In this document: positions 1-8,606 of the stretch, piece by piece
Layout of the letters: each line of letters starts with the position of its first letter
Numbering within the stretch: the first letter of the stretch is position 1
Assembly (NCBI RefSeq): GCF_007997295.1
Contig: NZ_VORY01000002.1
Location: 62,001 to 126,000 of the forward strand
DNA: 64,000 bases
Origin: Gillisia hiemivivida
Lineage (GTDB): Bacteria; Bacteroidota; Bacteroidia; Flavobacteriales; Flavobacteriaceae
Direction of reading: 5' to 3'
Position numbers and translations under genes: made by a program
Notes under the pieces: generated by a model
What the model was told of the DNA's origin: nothing
The model's input: the letters and a program-made list of their open reading frames with translations, nothing else
The model's database searches: none

Positions 1-959
1 CCTTCGTAATCACTCCTGGCCTGATTCTCATAATTACTATAAAGACCATTATCTCCATACACTCTCGTGAATTCAGCATTTTCAGTATTTTGGATGTATT
101 GGTTTACTTGTCCTTCAATCCAAAGGCCTTTAAACTGATCATTGTTGATTAACTTTTCTTCAGTAAGATTCTGACTCCAACCTGTTTCAACACCTAATGT
201 AATTTCCGTTTCTCCTTTTTTTCCATCTTTGGTAGTTATAATAATAACTCCATTTGCAGCTCTGGATCCATAAAGAGATGAAGCCGCTGCATCTTTTAAA
301 ACAGTGATGCTTTTTATATCTTCTGAATTAATTGTCGATAATGGGTTATACGAGGTAGAACCTACCATATTATCCCCAGCTCTTAAATTTGAATTGGTAT
401 TAATAACAACACCATCCAAAACATACAAAGGCTGAGTATTACCGTTAATAGAACCAATACCCCTTATCTGAACATTTGATCTTCCTCCCGGCTGTCCTGA
501 AGTAGAAACATTAATCCCGGAAACCTTTCCTTGAAGAGCAGTTTCAAAACTAGCTGTTGATCCACGTGTAAGTGCCTCGGATTGAACAGTCTCTGCTGCA
601 CCGGTAAAACTTCTTTTATTAGAAACTCCATATGCAACAACCATCACTTCATCAAGAGATTGTGCGCTATTCTCCATTTTCACATCAATAACATCTTCAG
701 CGCCAACAGTACGGTTTACAACTTTCATACCTATATAACTAAAGTTAAGCACATCCCCAACATTAGCTTTTATTGAATATAATCCGTCAAAATCGGTTTG
801 AGTTCCTGTTCTGGTATTTTCAATACTAACATTCACGCCTGGCATTGTCATTCCGTTTACATCTGTAACAGTACCTGAAATCGTTTTTTCCTGTGCAATG
901 GTCAACTGCACAACTAACACTAAGAATAGTGTAAAAACTGTTTGAAATTTATTTTTCAT
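1..959 (-). CDS. SusC/RagA-family TonB-linked outer-membrane receptor, N-terminal part (runs off the window)
   Basis: The frame opens at the ATG complementary to 957-959 and stays open to the window edge, so only about the first 319 residues are seen. It starts with a signal peptide (MKNKFQTVFTLFLVLVVQLT, ending ...IAQ). A carboxypeptidase-like regulatory domain follows (ISGTVTDVNGMTMPGVNVSI), then a TonB-dependent plug domain containing VQIRGIGSINGNTQPLYVLD and a VLKDAAASSLYGSRAANG stretch, both typical of SusC proteins. Such receptors import oligosaccharides or peptides across the outer membrane, normally with a SusD lipoprotein encoded just downstream; that partner would lie outside the window. 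The substrate cannot be told. It is divergent from the LysR gene. Confidence 0.93.
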   Translation of the reverse strand, partial: MKNKFQTVFTLFLVLVVQLTIAQEKTISGTVTDVNGMTMPGVNVSIENTRTGTQTDFDGLYSIKANVGDVLNFSYIGMKVVNRTVGAEDVIDVKMENSAQSLDEVMVVAYGVSNKRSFTGAAETVQSEALTRGSTASFETALQGKVSGINVSTSGQPGGRSNVQIRGIGSINGNTQPLYVLDGVVINTNSNLRAGDNMVGSTSYNPLSTINSEDIKSITVLKDAAASSLYGSRAANGVIIITTKDGKKGETEITLGVETGWSQNLTEEKLINNDQFKGLWIEGQVNQYIQNTENAEFTRVYGDNGLYSNYENQARSDYE

Positions 960-1056
960 AAATATTTGATTTTTAGATAATAATGTTTCTGAGGGGAATA
1001 TGTACTGGCTTTTCCAATGTATTGAACACTAAATTCATAATAATCACTCTCCAAAC

Positions 1057-1087
1057 TTTGTACAATTCAAACTTAGCGTTATTTTTG
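1057..1087 (+). promoter_or_regulatory. Promoter of the LysR regulator gene
   Basis: TTTG (1057-1060), 19 bp, then TATTTTTG (1080-1087) is a full match to the Bacteroidetes consensus TTTG-N19-TAnnTTTG, with a start site expected near 1094 and a leader of about 30 nt. The -7 box overlaps the inverted repeat TTATTT-N8-AAATAA (1079-1098), a possible autoregulatory site. Confidence 0.65.
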
Positions 1088-1095
1088 ATACCAAA
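1068..1095 (-). promoter_or_regulatory. Candidate promoter of the SusC-like gene
   Basis: On the minus strand TAAGTTTG (1075-1068) fits the Bacteroidetes -7 element TAnnTTTG. A TTTG (1095-1092) lies 16 bp further upstream, slightly closer than the usual 19. The predicted start near 1061 would leave a leader of about 100 nt, common for susC-like genes. It overlaps the lysR promoter back to back. Confidence 0.4.
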
Positions 1096-1125
1096 TAAGA
1101 CCAACTTAGTTAATTATTGATACTT

Positions 1126-2004
1126 ATGAGTGATCAAATAGAAATTAGACATCTTAGATATTTTTTAGCAGTTGCTGAAGATTTACATTTTAGAAAAGCT
1201 GCGGAGCGATTATACATTTCTCAGCCTGGGCTGAGTAGACAAATAAAACAAATGGAAATTGATCTGGGAATCCAATTATTTGAACGACACAATAGAAAAG
1301 TGAAATTGACACATGTGGGAGAATATCTTAAATTTGAAATAACAAAAAATTTAAAAAATTTAAATCAAATAATTAACCATGCCAAATTACTCCAAAATGG
1401 TAAGGAAGGTAGTTTGACTATTGGTTATGTGGGGTCTGCGATACAGAAAATCATTCCAGAATTATTATTAAAATTTGAGGAGAGATCCCCAAACATTATT
1501 TTCGTTCTGAAAGAAATGGATAACCAAAAACAAGTAAAAAATTTACTTTTACAAAATATTGATATAGGCTTTGTTAGACTAGATAGGGTACCGGTAGGTT
1601 TGAGTATTCGATCTGTTTTAATAGAAACTTTCTGTTTAGTTTTACCTAAAGATCATCCAATCGATAGCTCTAATTTCAAGAGCTTATCTCAATTTAAAGA
1701 TGAATTTTTCATATTGTTTGACCCCAAATTTAGTCCGCCATATTATGAAAAAGTAATGCGAATTTTTGACGATAATGATTTTACTCCAAAAGTATCTCAC
1801 AGCACTATACATGCTAATTCTATTTTCAAGCTAATTGAAAATAATTTTGGCATTTCTATTGTGCCCAAATCTTTACAAATGCCATATTATGAAAATATCA
1901 AGTTTATTGAATTAATAGATATTCCACAGCGAACAACTTTATCGGTGGTATGGGATAGGAAAAATACAAATCCTGCTTTAGATGATTTTTTGAAATTACT
2001 TTAG
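1126..2004 (+). CDS. LysR-family transcriptional regulator
   Basis: About 292 residues, the usual LysR length. The N-terminal winged helix-turn-helix is clear (HLRYFLAVAEDLHFRKAAER, then LYISQPGLSRQIKQMEIDLG), followed by a LysR substrate-binding domain from about residue 90. I use the ATG at 1126 rather than the upstream TTG at 1117 because it starts the standard pattern and follows a strong promoter. It is divergent from the SusC-like gene and convergent with the hut operon (82 bp between stops). Its place next to hut suggests, but does not prove, that it controls histidine use. The palindrome at 7136-7160 upstream of hutH shares the TTGATA half-site with the lysR leader, which supports that idea. 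Confidence 0.9.
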   Translation: MSDQIEIRHLRYFLAVAEDLHFRKAAERLYISQPGLSRQIKQMEIDLGIQLFERHNRKVKLTHVGEYLKFEITKNLKNLNQIINHAKLLQNGKEGSLTIGYVGSAIQKIIPELLLKFEERSPNIIFVLKEMDNQKQVKNLLLQNIDIGFVRLDRVPVGLSIRSVLIETFCLVLPKDHPIDSSNFKSLSQFKDEFFILFDPKFSPPYYEKVMRIFDDNDFTPKVSHSTIHANSIFKLIENNFGISIVPKSLQMPYYENIKFIELIDIPQRTTLSVVWDRKNTNPALDDFLKLL

Positions 2005-2085
2005 GGTAATATCTACGAAATGAAAGTTTCATTTCGTAGATTTATTATCATTAATTTTTATTGTATTCATTTCTCTAATTTCATT

Positions 2086-3090
2086 CTAGTTAGTGTTATT
2101 CATAACTATAAAATCTACTAGTTTAGCTGCTAAATTCGCAGTAAGATCATCTCTATCATATATTGGGTTTAATTCTGCAATATCGCAGGATATTACTTTC
2201 TTAGAATTAAATAAAAAAAGTAGCATTTTAAACACAAAATAAGGTGTAAAACCTAAGGAAGATGGTGCACTTACTCCTGGAGCGTAAGCAGACGAAAACC
2301 CGTCTAAATCTATTGTGATGTATAAATAATCATTTGATTCAATAAATGGAATTAAACGTTGTTGGAGTAATTTCATTTCTTCATTAGATGATTCGCATTC
2401 GAAGTTAATTGCATAATCTACCTGATATTCTTTTGCGATTTCAAATAGTTTCTTGGTATTAGATTGCCGCTGAATGCCAATAATAAAATAATCGACAGTT
2501 TCATTACTTTTTTCTAATTCTGTAATGATTTGATTAAAAGGGGTTCCCGAATTCGATTTTCTTTCTATAGAACGTAAGTCAAAATGAGCATCAAAATTTA
2601 TGATGCCAATTTTTCTTTTAGGTCTATTTTTAATAGCATCACGAATTCCCATAAAATGACCATATGCCATATCGTGCCCACCACCAATAGCTATGGGAAA
2701 AATTCGTTTAGAAATTAACAAACCTATGACTTTAGAAAAAGCAAGTTGACATGATTCCATGTCTTTGTCAATGCAAATAATATCCCCAACATCTGCAACA
2801 TGCTTATTATCAAAATGCACTGGTAATTTTGCCAATCGTTCTCTAAGAACTCTGGGGCCTTGTGCCGACCCTACTCTTCCTAAATTTCTACGTACACCTT
2901 CATCACAAACATAACCCAATATGGCGATATCAAGCTTTTCTTTATTTTTTAAATCAGAAATATCGTATAATTCAATTTTTTGATACCAATATTGATTTCC
3001 TATATCTGGGTTTGACTTTCTTCCTGTCCAGCATACTCTCTGTGCAGATTCATAATCTGTATTTATATTATTTAATTCACGCATCTTCAT
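2086..3090 (-). CDS. hutG: Formimidoylglutamase (arginase/ureohydrolase family), last step of histidine degradation
   Basis: 334 residues with the three metal-binding ureohydrolase motifs: GGGHD (136-140), DAHFD (167-171) and IDLDGF (260-265) followed by SSAYAPGVSAPSSLG. The enzyme hydrolyses N-formimidoyl-glutamate to glutamate and formamide using two manganese ions in the cytoplasm. Agmatinase or arginase would carry the same motifs, but the position at the end of hutH-hutU-(hutI) makes HutG the best call. The start lies just past the end of the hutI pseudogene. The frame is intact, so the last gene of the operon has survived although hutI has not. Confidence 0.88.
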   Translation of the reverse strand: MKMRELNNINTDYESAQRVCWTGRKSNPDIGNQYWYQKIELYDISDLKNKEKLDIAILGYVCDEGVRRNLGRVGSAQGPRVLRERLAKLPVHFDNKHVADVGDIICIDKDMESCQLAFSKVIGLLISKRIFPIAIGGGHDMAYGHFMGIRDAIKNRPKRKIGIINFDAHFDLRSIERKSNSGTPFNQIITELEKSNETVDYFIIGIQRQSNTKKLFEIAKEYQVDYAINFECESSNEEMKLLQQRLIPFIESNDYLYITIDLDGFSSAYAPGVSAPSSLGFTPYFVFKMLLFLFNSKKVISCDIAELNPIYDRDDLTANLAAKLVDFIVMNNTN

Positions 3091-3098
3091 TCAAACAT

Positions 3099-3565
3099 TT
3101 ATTTAATCTTCAATCCTCTTGAAAAAGCTTTCTCTATTTGGTTAATACTAAAAGATTATGGGATGGTTGCATAGGAATTAATTGCCTTTATAAGTATTAA
3201 AATGACATTCTTACCAATAGTTATTAAGCCAACTTTATGTTCTAAATCCACGGCATTAGCACCATTAATTTTGGCCCCATTTACTGCCTCTTCAGGACCG
3301 ATTTTCAATTTAATACAGATCGGGGAAACTACTAAATTTATATTTCCAGAAGGTGCAAAACCAAGGTTGTAATCTTTAGCCAGAGCTAACAGCAAGCCTG
3401 AATTAATTACTTTTTTGGGCATTCATCCATTTTACCGAAGCCAGAAATCGAACTTTTTTCAAAAAGTAACTGTAGTCAATTCATTTATATCTTTTCCAGA
3501 AACTAGTAGAATTGAATTTGTAAAACTTGGATTATTTCATTAAGGTTCTTGAATAAGATAACCAT
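3099..3565 (-). pseudogene. hutI: Imidazolonepropionase (hutI) pseudogene, deleted in the middle and frameshifted
   Basis: The ATG (3563-3565) overlaps the hutU stop as TAATG, the usual coupled arrangement. Reading on, HutI-like pieces appear in changing frames: LFKNLNEIIQV, then VSGKDINELTTV, then ISGFGKMDEC. These are the N-terminal 60 or so residues of a HutI. The sequence then jumps to the C-terminal part (KVINSGLLLALAKDYNLGFA, INLVVSPICIKLKIGPEEAV, NGANAVDLEHKVGLITIGKN), losing roughly 250 residues including the metal-binding centre. After ATIP a TAA replaces an expected Tyr codon; the old frame continues SFSINQIEKAFSRGLKIK to a stop at 3099. A functional HutI is about 400-420 residues. 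This copy cannot be active. Confidence 0.87.
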
Positions 3566-5562
3566 TAAAATAAATTATTTAAAATAGTATCTTCAACTAA
3601 ATTTGGAAGTGTAACTTTTAGATTTGGCGATCTTTTCATTTCCCTTTTAATAGCAAAGGTAGCTTCCTTATTTCTGGCCCAACTTCTACGTGCAATTCCA
3701 TTGTTAACATCATAAAATAACATATTCCTTAAATTTGCTTCAGCCTCTTGTGTACCATCTAATACCATTCCGAATCCCCCATTTATTACTTCTCCCCAAC
3801 CTACTCCACCGCCGTTGTGAATAGACACCCAGGTTGCGCCTCTAAAGCTATCGCCAATCACATTATGAATGGCCATATCTGCAGTAAATTTACTACCATC
3901 ATAAATATTAGAGGTTTCACGATAGGGTGAATCAGTTCCACTTACATCATGATGATCTCTTCCTATAACTACAGGTCCCATTTTTCCAGCTGCTATGGCA
4001 TTATTAAATGCTTCTGCAATTCTTAATCGACCTTCTGCGTCTGCATATAATATACGTGCTTGTGAACCAACAACCATTTTATTTTTTTTTGCGTTTTTGA
4101 TCCATATAATATTATCTTGCATTTGCAATTGAATCTCTTCTGGAGAATTCTCCATGATTTCTTGCAATACGGTTGCAGCTATTTCATCTGTAGCGTCTAA
4201 ATCTTCAGGTTTTCCTGAAGTACAAACCCAACGGAATGGCCCAAAACCATAGTCAAAAAACATTGGTCCTAGTATGTCTTGTACATATGATGGATATCTA
4301 AAATCGATATTATTCTCTGCCATTACATCTGCACCTGCTCTGGAAGCTTCTAATAGAAACGCATTTCCGTAATCGAAGAAATAGGTGCCTCTTGCAGTAT
4401 GTTTGTCTATTGCGGCTGCATGTCTTCTTAGAGATGCCTGCACTTTATCTTTAAACAAAACTGGTTCTTCACGAATCAATCGATTAGATTCTTCATAAGA
4501 AATACCTACAGGATAATATCCTCCTGTCCATGGAATATGCAACGAGGTTTGATCTGAACCAATATGAATATAAATGTTTTCTTCATAAAAACGTTCCCAG
4601 ATCTCAACTACATTACCTATATAGGCAATGGAAACAACTTGGCTATCCGTTTGCGCTTGTTTTGCTTTTTCAACTAGTTTATCCATATCATCAATTAGGA
4701 CATCTACCCAACCTTGTTCATGTCTTTTGATTGCTGCATTTGGATTAACTTCTGCACAAATTGTAATACAATTGGCAATGTTTCCTGCTTTTGGTTGTGC
4801 ACCGCTCATTCCACCTAATCCGGAGGTTAAGAATATTTTTCCATTTGGCTTTTCACCTTTTGGCAAGATTTGTCGAAATGCATTTATTACAGTAATTGTG
4901 GTTCCATGAACAATTCCTTGTGGACCAATATACATAAATGAGCCTGCAGTCATTTGTCCGTATTGAGAAACGCCCAACGCATTGAATTTTTCCCAGTCAT
5001 CTGGTTGCGAATGATTGGGTATCACCATACCATTAGTAACAATAACTTTAGGAGCACTTTTCGATGAGGGAAATAATCCCATTGGATGTCCAGAATATAA
5101 GTGCAATGTCTGTTCGTCGGTCATAGTAGCTAAATACTGAACTGTCAAAAGATATTGTGCCCAATTTTGAAAAACCGAACCATTACCTCCGTATGTAATC
5201 AATTCTTCAGGGTGCTGTGCCACTTCTGGATCAAGATTGTTATGAATCATTAATATAATTGCTCTGGCTTGTAAAGATTTCCCGGGATATTCAGCAATAT
5301 CCCTTGCATAAATTTGATAATCCGGTTTAAATCTATACATATAAATACGACCAAAATTGATCAATTCTTGAGCAAATTCAACAGCTAATTCTTGATGCCA
5401 ATCTTTAGGAAAGTATCTCAAAGCATTTCTAATTGCTAATTGTTTTTCATTAGCTGATAAAATATCTTTTCGCCTGGGTGCTCTATTAATATTCTTAGCG
5501 TATGCATTTTTTGCAGGAAGACTATTTGGTATTCCTTGCAGAATTTTTTCTTGAAATGTCAT
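3565..5562 (-). CDS. hutU: Urocanate hydratase (urocanase)
   Basis: 665 residues, the long form typical of Bacteroidetes and eukaryotes rather than the 555-residue form of proteobacteria. Conserved urocanase blocks are present: YGGNGSVFQNWAQYLLT, HLYSGHPMGLFPS, FLTSGLGGMSGAQPKAGN (NAD-binding region) and FFDYGFGPFRWVCTSGKPED with the conserved active-site cysteine. It hydrates urocanate to 4-imidazolone-5-propionate with tightly bound NAD in the cytoplasm. It lies 12 bp after hutH and its stop overlaps the start of the hutI pseudogene. With hutI dead, its product has no enzyme encoded here to use it. Confidence 0.95.
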   Translation of the reverse strand: MTFQEKILQGIPNSLPAKNAYAKNINRAPRRKDILSANEKQLAIRNALRYFPKDWHQELAVEFAQELINFGRIYMYRFKPDYQIYARDIAEYPGKSLQARAIILMIHNNLDPEVAQHPEELITYGGNGSVFQNWAQYLLTVQYLATMTDEQTLHLYSGHPMGLFPSSKSAPKVIVTNGMVIPNHSQPDDWEKFNALGVSQYGQMTAGSFMYIGPQGIVHGTTITVINAFRQILPKGEKPNGKIFLTSGLGGMSGAQPKAGNIANCITICAEVNPNAAIKRHEQGWVDVLIDDMDKLVEKAKQAQTDSQVVSIAYIGNVVEIWERFYEENIYIHIGSDQTSLHIPWTGGYYPVGISYEESNRLIREEPVLFKDKVQASLRRHAAAIDKHTARGTYFFDYGNAFLLEASRAGADVMAENNIDFRYPSYVQDILGPMFFDYGFGPFRWVCTSGKPEDLDATDEIAATVLQEIMENSPEEIQLQMQDNIIWIKNAKKNKMVVGSQARILYADAEGRLRIAEAFNNAIAAGKMGPVVIGRDHHDVSGTDSPYRETSNIYDGSKFTADMAIHNVIGDSFRGATWVSIHNGGGVGWGEVINGGFGMVLDGTQEAEANLRNMLFYDVNNGIARRSWARNKEATFAIKREMKRSPNLKVTLPNLVEDTILNNLF

Positions 5563-5574
5563 ATTTTAGGTAAT

Positions 5575-7065
5575 TTATCTTACAATAAAAGATCGATTTT
5601 TAACCAAATCAATCATATTGTCGATGTCATATTTTAATATTCTATCATCCTCTAACTTATTTACTCTACTTCGTACAATTACAAAATTTTCCTCTATAAT
5701 TTTCGAAAATGTATTGGGTCTTCTAAATTCCATAGCCTGTACAGCAAACATCAATTCTATAGCTAGTATCTTTTCTATATTTTCTAAAATCTGATTTAGT
5801 TTACGACCTGAAATACTTCCCATGGATACAAAATCTTCTTGCCCCAAAGATGTTGGAATACTATCAGCAGAAGACGGAAAACACAATGATTTATTTTCTG
5901 AGGCCAATGCAGCTGTCGTATATTGCGGAATCATATAACCTGAATTTAAGCCTTCATTTTCCGTAAGCAATCTTGGCAAACCATACTTGCCTTCTAATAA
6001 TAAATAACACCGTCTATCAGAAATATTTCCTAATTCTGAAGCAGCTAAGGCAACATAATCAATAGCCATTCCCAAAGATTGTCCATGAAAATTACCACCA
6101 GAAATAGCTTCGGTTTCACTTAACACAATCGGGTTATCTGTAACAGAATTCATTTCTATTCCTGTCAATTCTTTTAAGTGATAATAAGCATTTCTAGAGG
6201 CACCATGTACTTGGGGCATACAACGAATTGAATAAGGATCTTGTACACGGTTGCACTCCAAATGGCTTTCTATATTCTGGGAATCTTTAAGCAATTTTCG
6301 AATTCTCTTGGCTACTTTTAAATTCCCTGGAAAAGGACGTATTTCATGCAAAGCTTTTTTAAACGGAGCAGCGCTTCCCTGAAACCCTTCTAAACTCATA
6401 GTCCCTGATACATCTGCTAAATCTAATAAGTATTCCATTTTATCAAGCCCTTTGATAGCATGCGCCAAAATAAATTGTGTTCCGTTTATTAGCCCTAGAC
6501 CTTCTTTAGCTTCTAATTGTAATGGTATCAATCCGTGAGACGATAAGACTTCTTTGGCTGAACAAATAGCATCCTCAATCCAAAAATCACCTTCTCCTAT
6601 TAAAGGCAAAAATAAGTGAGATAGTGGAGCCAAATCTCCTGAAGCACCTACGGAGCCTTGTTCTGGTACTACTGGTAATAAATCATTTTCTATAAAATAT
6701 ATAATTCGCTCAATCAAGCTAAGCCGTACTCCAGAGTACCCCTGACATAAAGCATGTACTTTACAAATCATCATGATTTTTGATAATTCTTTTTCAATTG
6801 GCTTTCCTACCCCAACTGCATGACTAATCAATAAATTTTCTTGTAACTTTTGGGTTTTTTCTGGGGCTATTTGTTTATCACACAATGGACCAAATCCAGT
6901 ATTAATACCATATACTGCTTTATTGCCCTTGGCCATTACTTCTACTTTTTTTCTACATGAATTTACTCTATCTATAGCAGTATTTGTTAAACTCCCTTTC
7001 AAAGTCCCATTGGCTATGTCTTTTACTTTTTTTATAGTTAGTTGATCAACTCCATATTTAAACAT
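5575..7065 (-). CDS. hutH: Histidine ammonia-lyase (histidase)
   Basis: 496 residues. The ASG triad at 141-143 within GSVGASGDLAPLSHLFLPL forms the MIO electrophile. Other family blocks are YGINTGFGPLCD and NGTQFILAHA; a QDPYSIRC-like region and EDFVSMGSISGRKL are also present. It deaminates L-histidine to urocanate, the first step of the hut pathway. It is the first gene of the minus-strand hut operon and has a candidate promoter very close to the start codon with a palindromic operator further upstream. Phenylalanine or tyrosine ammonia-lyase is unlikely given its partner genes. Confidence 0.95.
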   Translation of the reverse strand: MFKYGVDQLTIKKVKDIANGTLKGSLTNTAIDRVNSCRKKVEVMAKGNKAVYGINTGFGPLCDKQIAPEKTQKLQENLLISHAVGVGKPIEKELSKIMMICKVHALCQGYSGVRLSLIERIIYFIENDLLPVVPEQGSVGASGDLAPLSHLFLPLIGEGDFWIEDAICSAKEVLSSHGLIPLQLEAKEGLGLINGTQFILAHAIKGLDKMEYLLDLADVSGTMSLEGFQGSAAPFKKALHEIRPFPGNLKVAKRIRKLLKDSQNIESHLECNRVQDPYSIRCMPQVHGASRNAYYHLKELTGIEMNSVTDNPIVLSETEAISGGNFHGQSLGMAIDYVALAASELGNISDRRCYLLLEGKYGLPRLLTENEGLNSGYMIPQYTTAALASENKSLCFPSSADSIPTSLGQEDFVSMGSISGRKLNQILENIEKILAIELMFAVQAMEFRRPNTFSKIIEENFVIVRSRVNKLEDDRILKYDIDNMIDLVKNRSFIVR

Positions 7066-7072
7066 ATCATAT

Positions 7073-7101
7073 CAAAATTAATTTACAGCAAAGTAATTCA
7101 A
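7073..7101 (-). promoter_or_regulatory. Candidate hut operon promoter
   Basis: On the minus strand TAATTTTG (7080-7073) fits TAnnTTTG and a TTG (7101-7099) lies 18 bp upstream. The start site would fall within a few bases of the hutH ATG at 7065, implying a nearly leaderless message. That is unusual enough to keep confidence low. Confidence 0.35.
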
Positions 7102-7135
7102 TTTTTCCATACGTTATAGGACTAATATTATGAAT

Positions 7136-7160
7136 AATTGATAACTATAAGGTATCAATT
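7136..7160. promoter_or_regulatory. Palindromic operator candidate upstream of hutH
   Basis: A perfect inverted repeat AATTGATA-N9-TATCAATT about 80 bp upstream of hutH, the spacing at which LysR-type activators bind. The gene-free stretch 7066-7361 holds this site and the candidate promoter; I see no gene or terminator hairpin in the rest of it. Confidence 0.5.
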
Positions 7161-7361
7161 TAAAAAACTGATCTTTTTTGTTTTTTGATTTTTTAAATGA
7201 ATATTGCTATATAAGTATGCTTGTATTAATCAATCGCTCTTAAACTTCATTTGAGGAATGATACCGATTATTGGATTAACATTTGTTTTTTTTATGCGTT
7301 TTGGATTTTTATAAATTATAAGTTGAATATCCAAAATTTAAGTTATTCCTTGAACATTAGA

Positions 7362-8606
7362 TTATTTTAGAGTCTTCCCATCTTTTGATGTAAGAAGCGA
7401 ATTGCTTTTAAAATAATGCAGTAATCCTATAGCAACCAAAACAATGCTTCCAGCAATTATGAAAGGATAGTAAAAACCACCTGCAATCAGCCAAGTTCCT
7501 AAAACTGGCCCTAAAATCTGTCCTATACTATTTGCCGAGGTTTGGAGAGAAATATTACTGCCCGCATTTTCTTTTGAAAGTAAGGAAATGGCTGAAAGCA
7601 GGTTCGGGGTCACCATAGCACCCCCTGCGGCAAATGTGATGATTAGTACATATACATAAAATTCATTATTAAAAAAGGGAAACGCGATCATTGATATTCC
7701 TGAAATAAATAATCCGGCTCCAATTTGTTGCTTTGCAGTTAATAATTTTTCACCGTAGGTCGCAAATACGGGCTGTAATACCGCCATTACAGCTCCACAA
7801 AGCATAAAACCAATACCTATCTGATTACTGGAAAATAATAATTCATCTTTTCCATAGATTGAAAAAACCGTTTCAAATAGGGTAACGACGAACTGCATTA
7901 CAAAAGAGAGTAGTAACAATACAATTAAGAACCGACTGAAGTTAAATATTTTTTGTTTTCCTGATACAAGTCTGCTTACAGGGGTTGTATTTCTAAGCCA
8001 TTTAATCAGTATGCCCAATACAATAAAACCCAAAAAGGCCACCAGAAGAAAAGGGATTGAAAAACGATCCAGATGTAATATCCCCAGTGAATATTTAAAG
8101 TGTAGATTGGTTTGGGAAAGAAAGCTGCCTAAAACAGGCCCGAAAATGACCCCTGAGCTTATAGCTACCCCAGACCAGGCCATAATCTTGGTCCTATGCT
8201 TTATAGAAGTAATATCACTAAGGTATGCGTTACTGACAGGAATTACCGCCGATGTGAATATACCTCCAAGGATACGCGCTATATAAAGCATTGTAAGGGA
8301 AGTTGCCAACCCTGTTAGCAGTTGCATTACTATAAACCCTATCAATCCAACAATGATAATAGGCTTACGCCCGTATTTATCGGATAGCCTGCCCCAAAGT
8401 ACAACGAAAAGAAGCTGGAAAAAAGGATAAATACTGGTCAATAAACCGATATGAAAGTTGATCGAATCAGGGTCCAGGTTATCTTCTAATGCAAGCCTTT
8501 CGGTATAGTATGGAAGGGTTGGCAATAAAATACCGTATCCCAACATCACTACAAATAAACTCAATAGGATTAAAAATATCTTGTTGAGTTTTTCTTTCTT
8601 ATTCAT
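7362..8606 (-). CDS. MFS drug/proton antiporter, Tet(A)/MdtG-like
   Basis: 414 residues with about 12 hydrophobic segments. The motif-A signature GRLSDKYGRKPIIIVG lies between the second and third helices, and motif C-like GVIFGPVLGSFLS is in the fifth. This places it in the inner-membrane major facilitator drug:H+ antiporter group related to tetracycline and multidrug exporters. The substrate is not evident. It starts directly at the end of the CopB gene (stop and start adjacent at 8607/8606), so it is co-transcribed with a copper pump and may export a metal complex or toxic compound; that is inference. Confidence 0.88.
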   Translation of the reverse strand: MNKKEKLNKIFLILLSLFVVMLGYGILLPTLPYYTERLALEDNLDPDSINFHIGLLTSIYPFFQLLFVVLWGRLSDKYGRKPIIIVGLIGFIVMQLLTGLATSLTMLYIARILGGIFTSAVIPVSNAYLSDITSIKHRTKIMAWSGVAISSGVIFGPVLGSFLSQTNLHFKYSLGILHLDRFSIPFLLVAFLGFIVLGILIKWLRNTTPVSRLVSGKQKIFNFSRFLIVLLLLSFVMQFVVTLFETVFSIYGKDELLFSSNQIGIGFMLCGAVMAVLQPVFATYGEKLLTAKQQIGAGLFISGISMIAFPFFNNEFYVYVLIITFAAGGAMVTPNLLSAISLLSKENAGSNISLQTSANSIGQILGPVLGTWLIAGGFYYPFIIAGSIVLVAIGLLHYFKSNSLLTSKDGKTLK

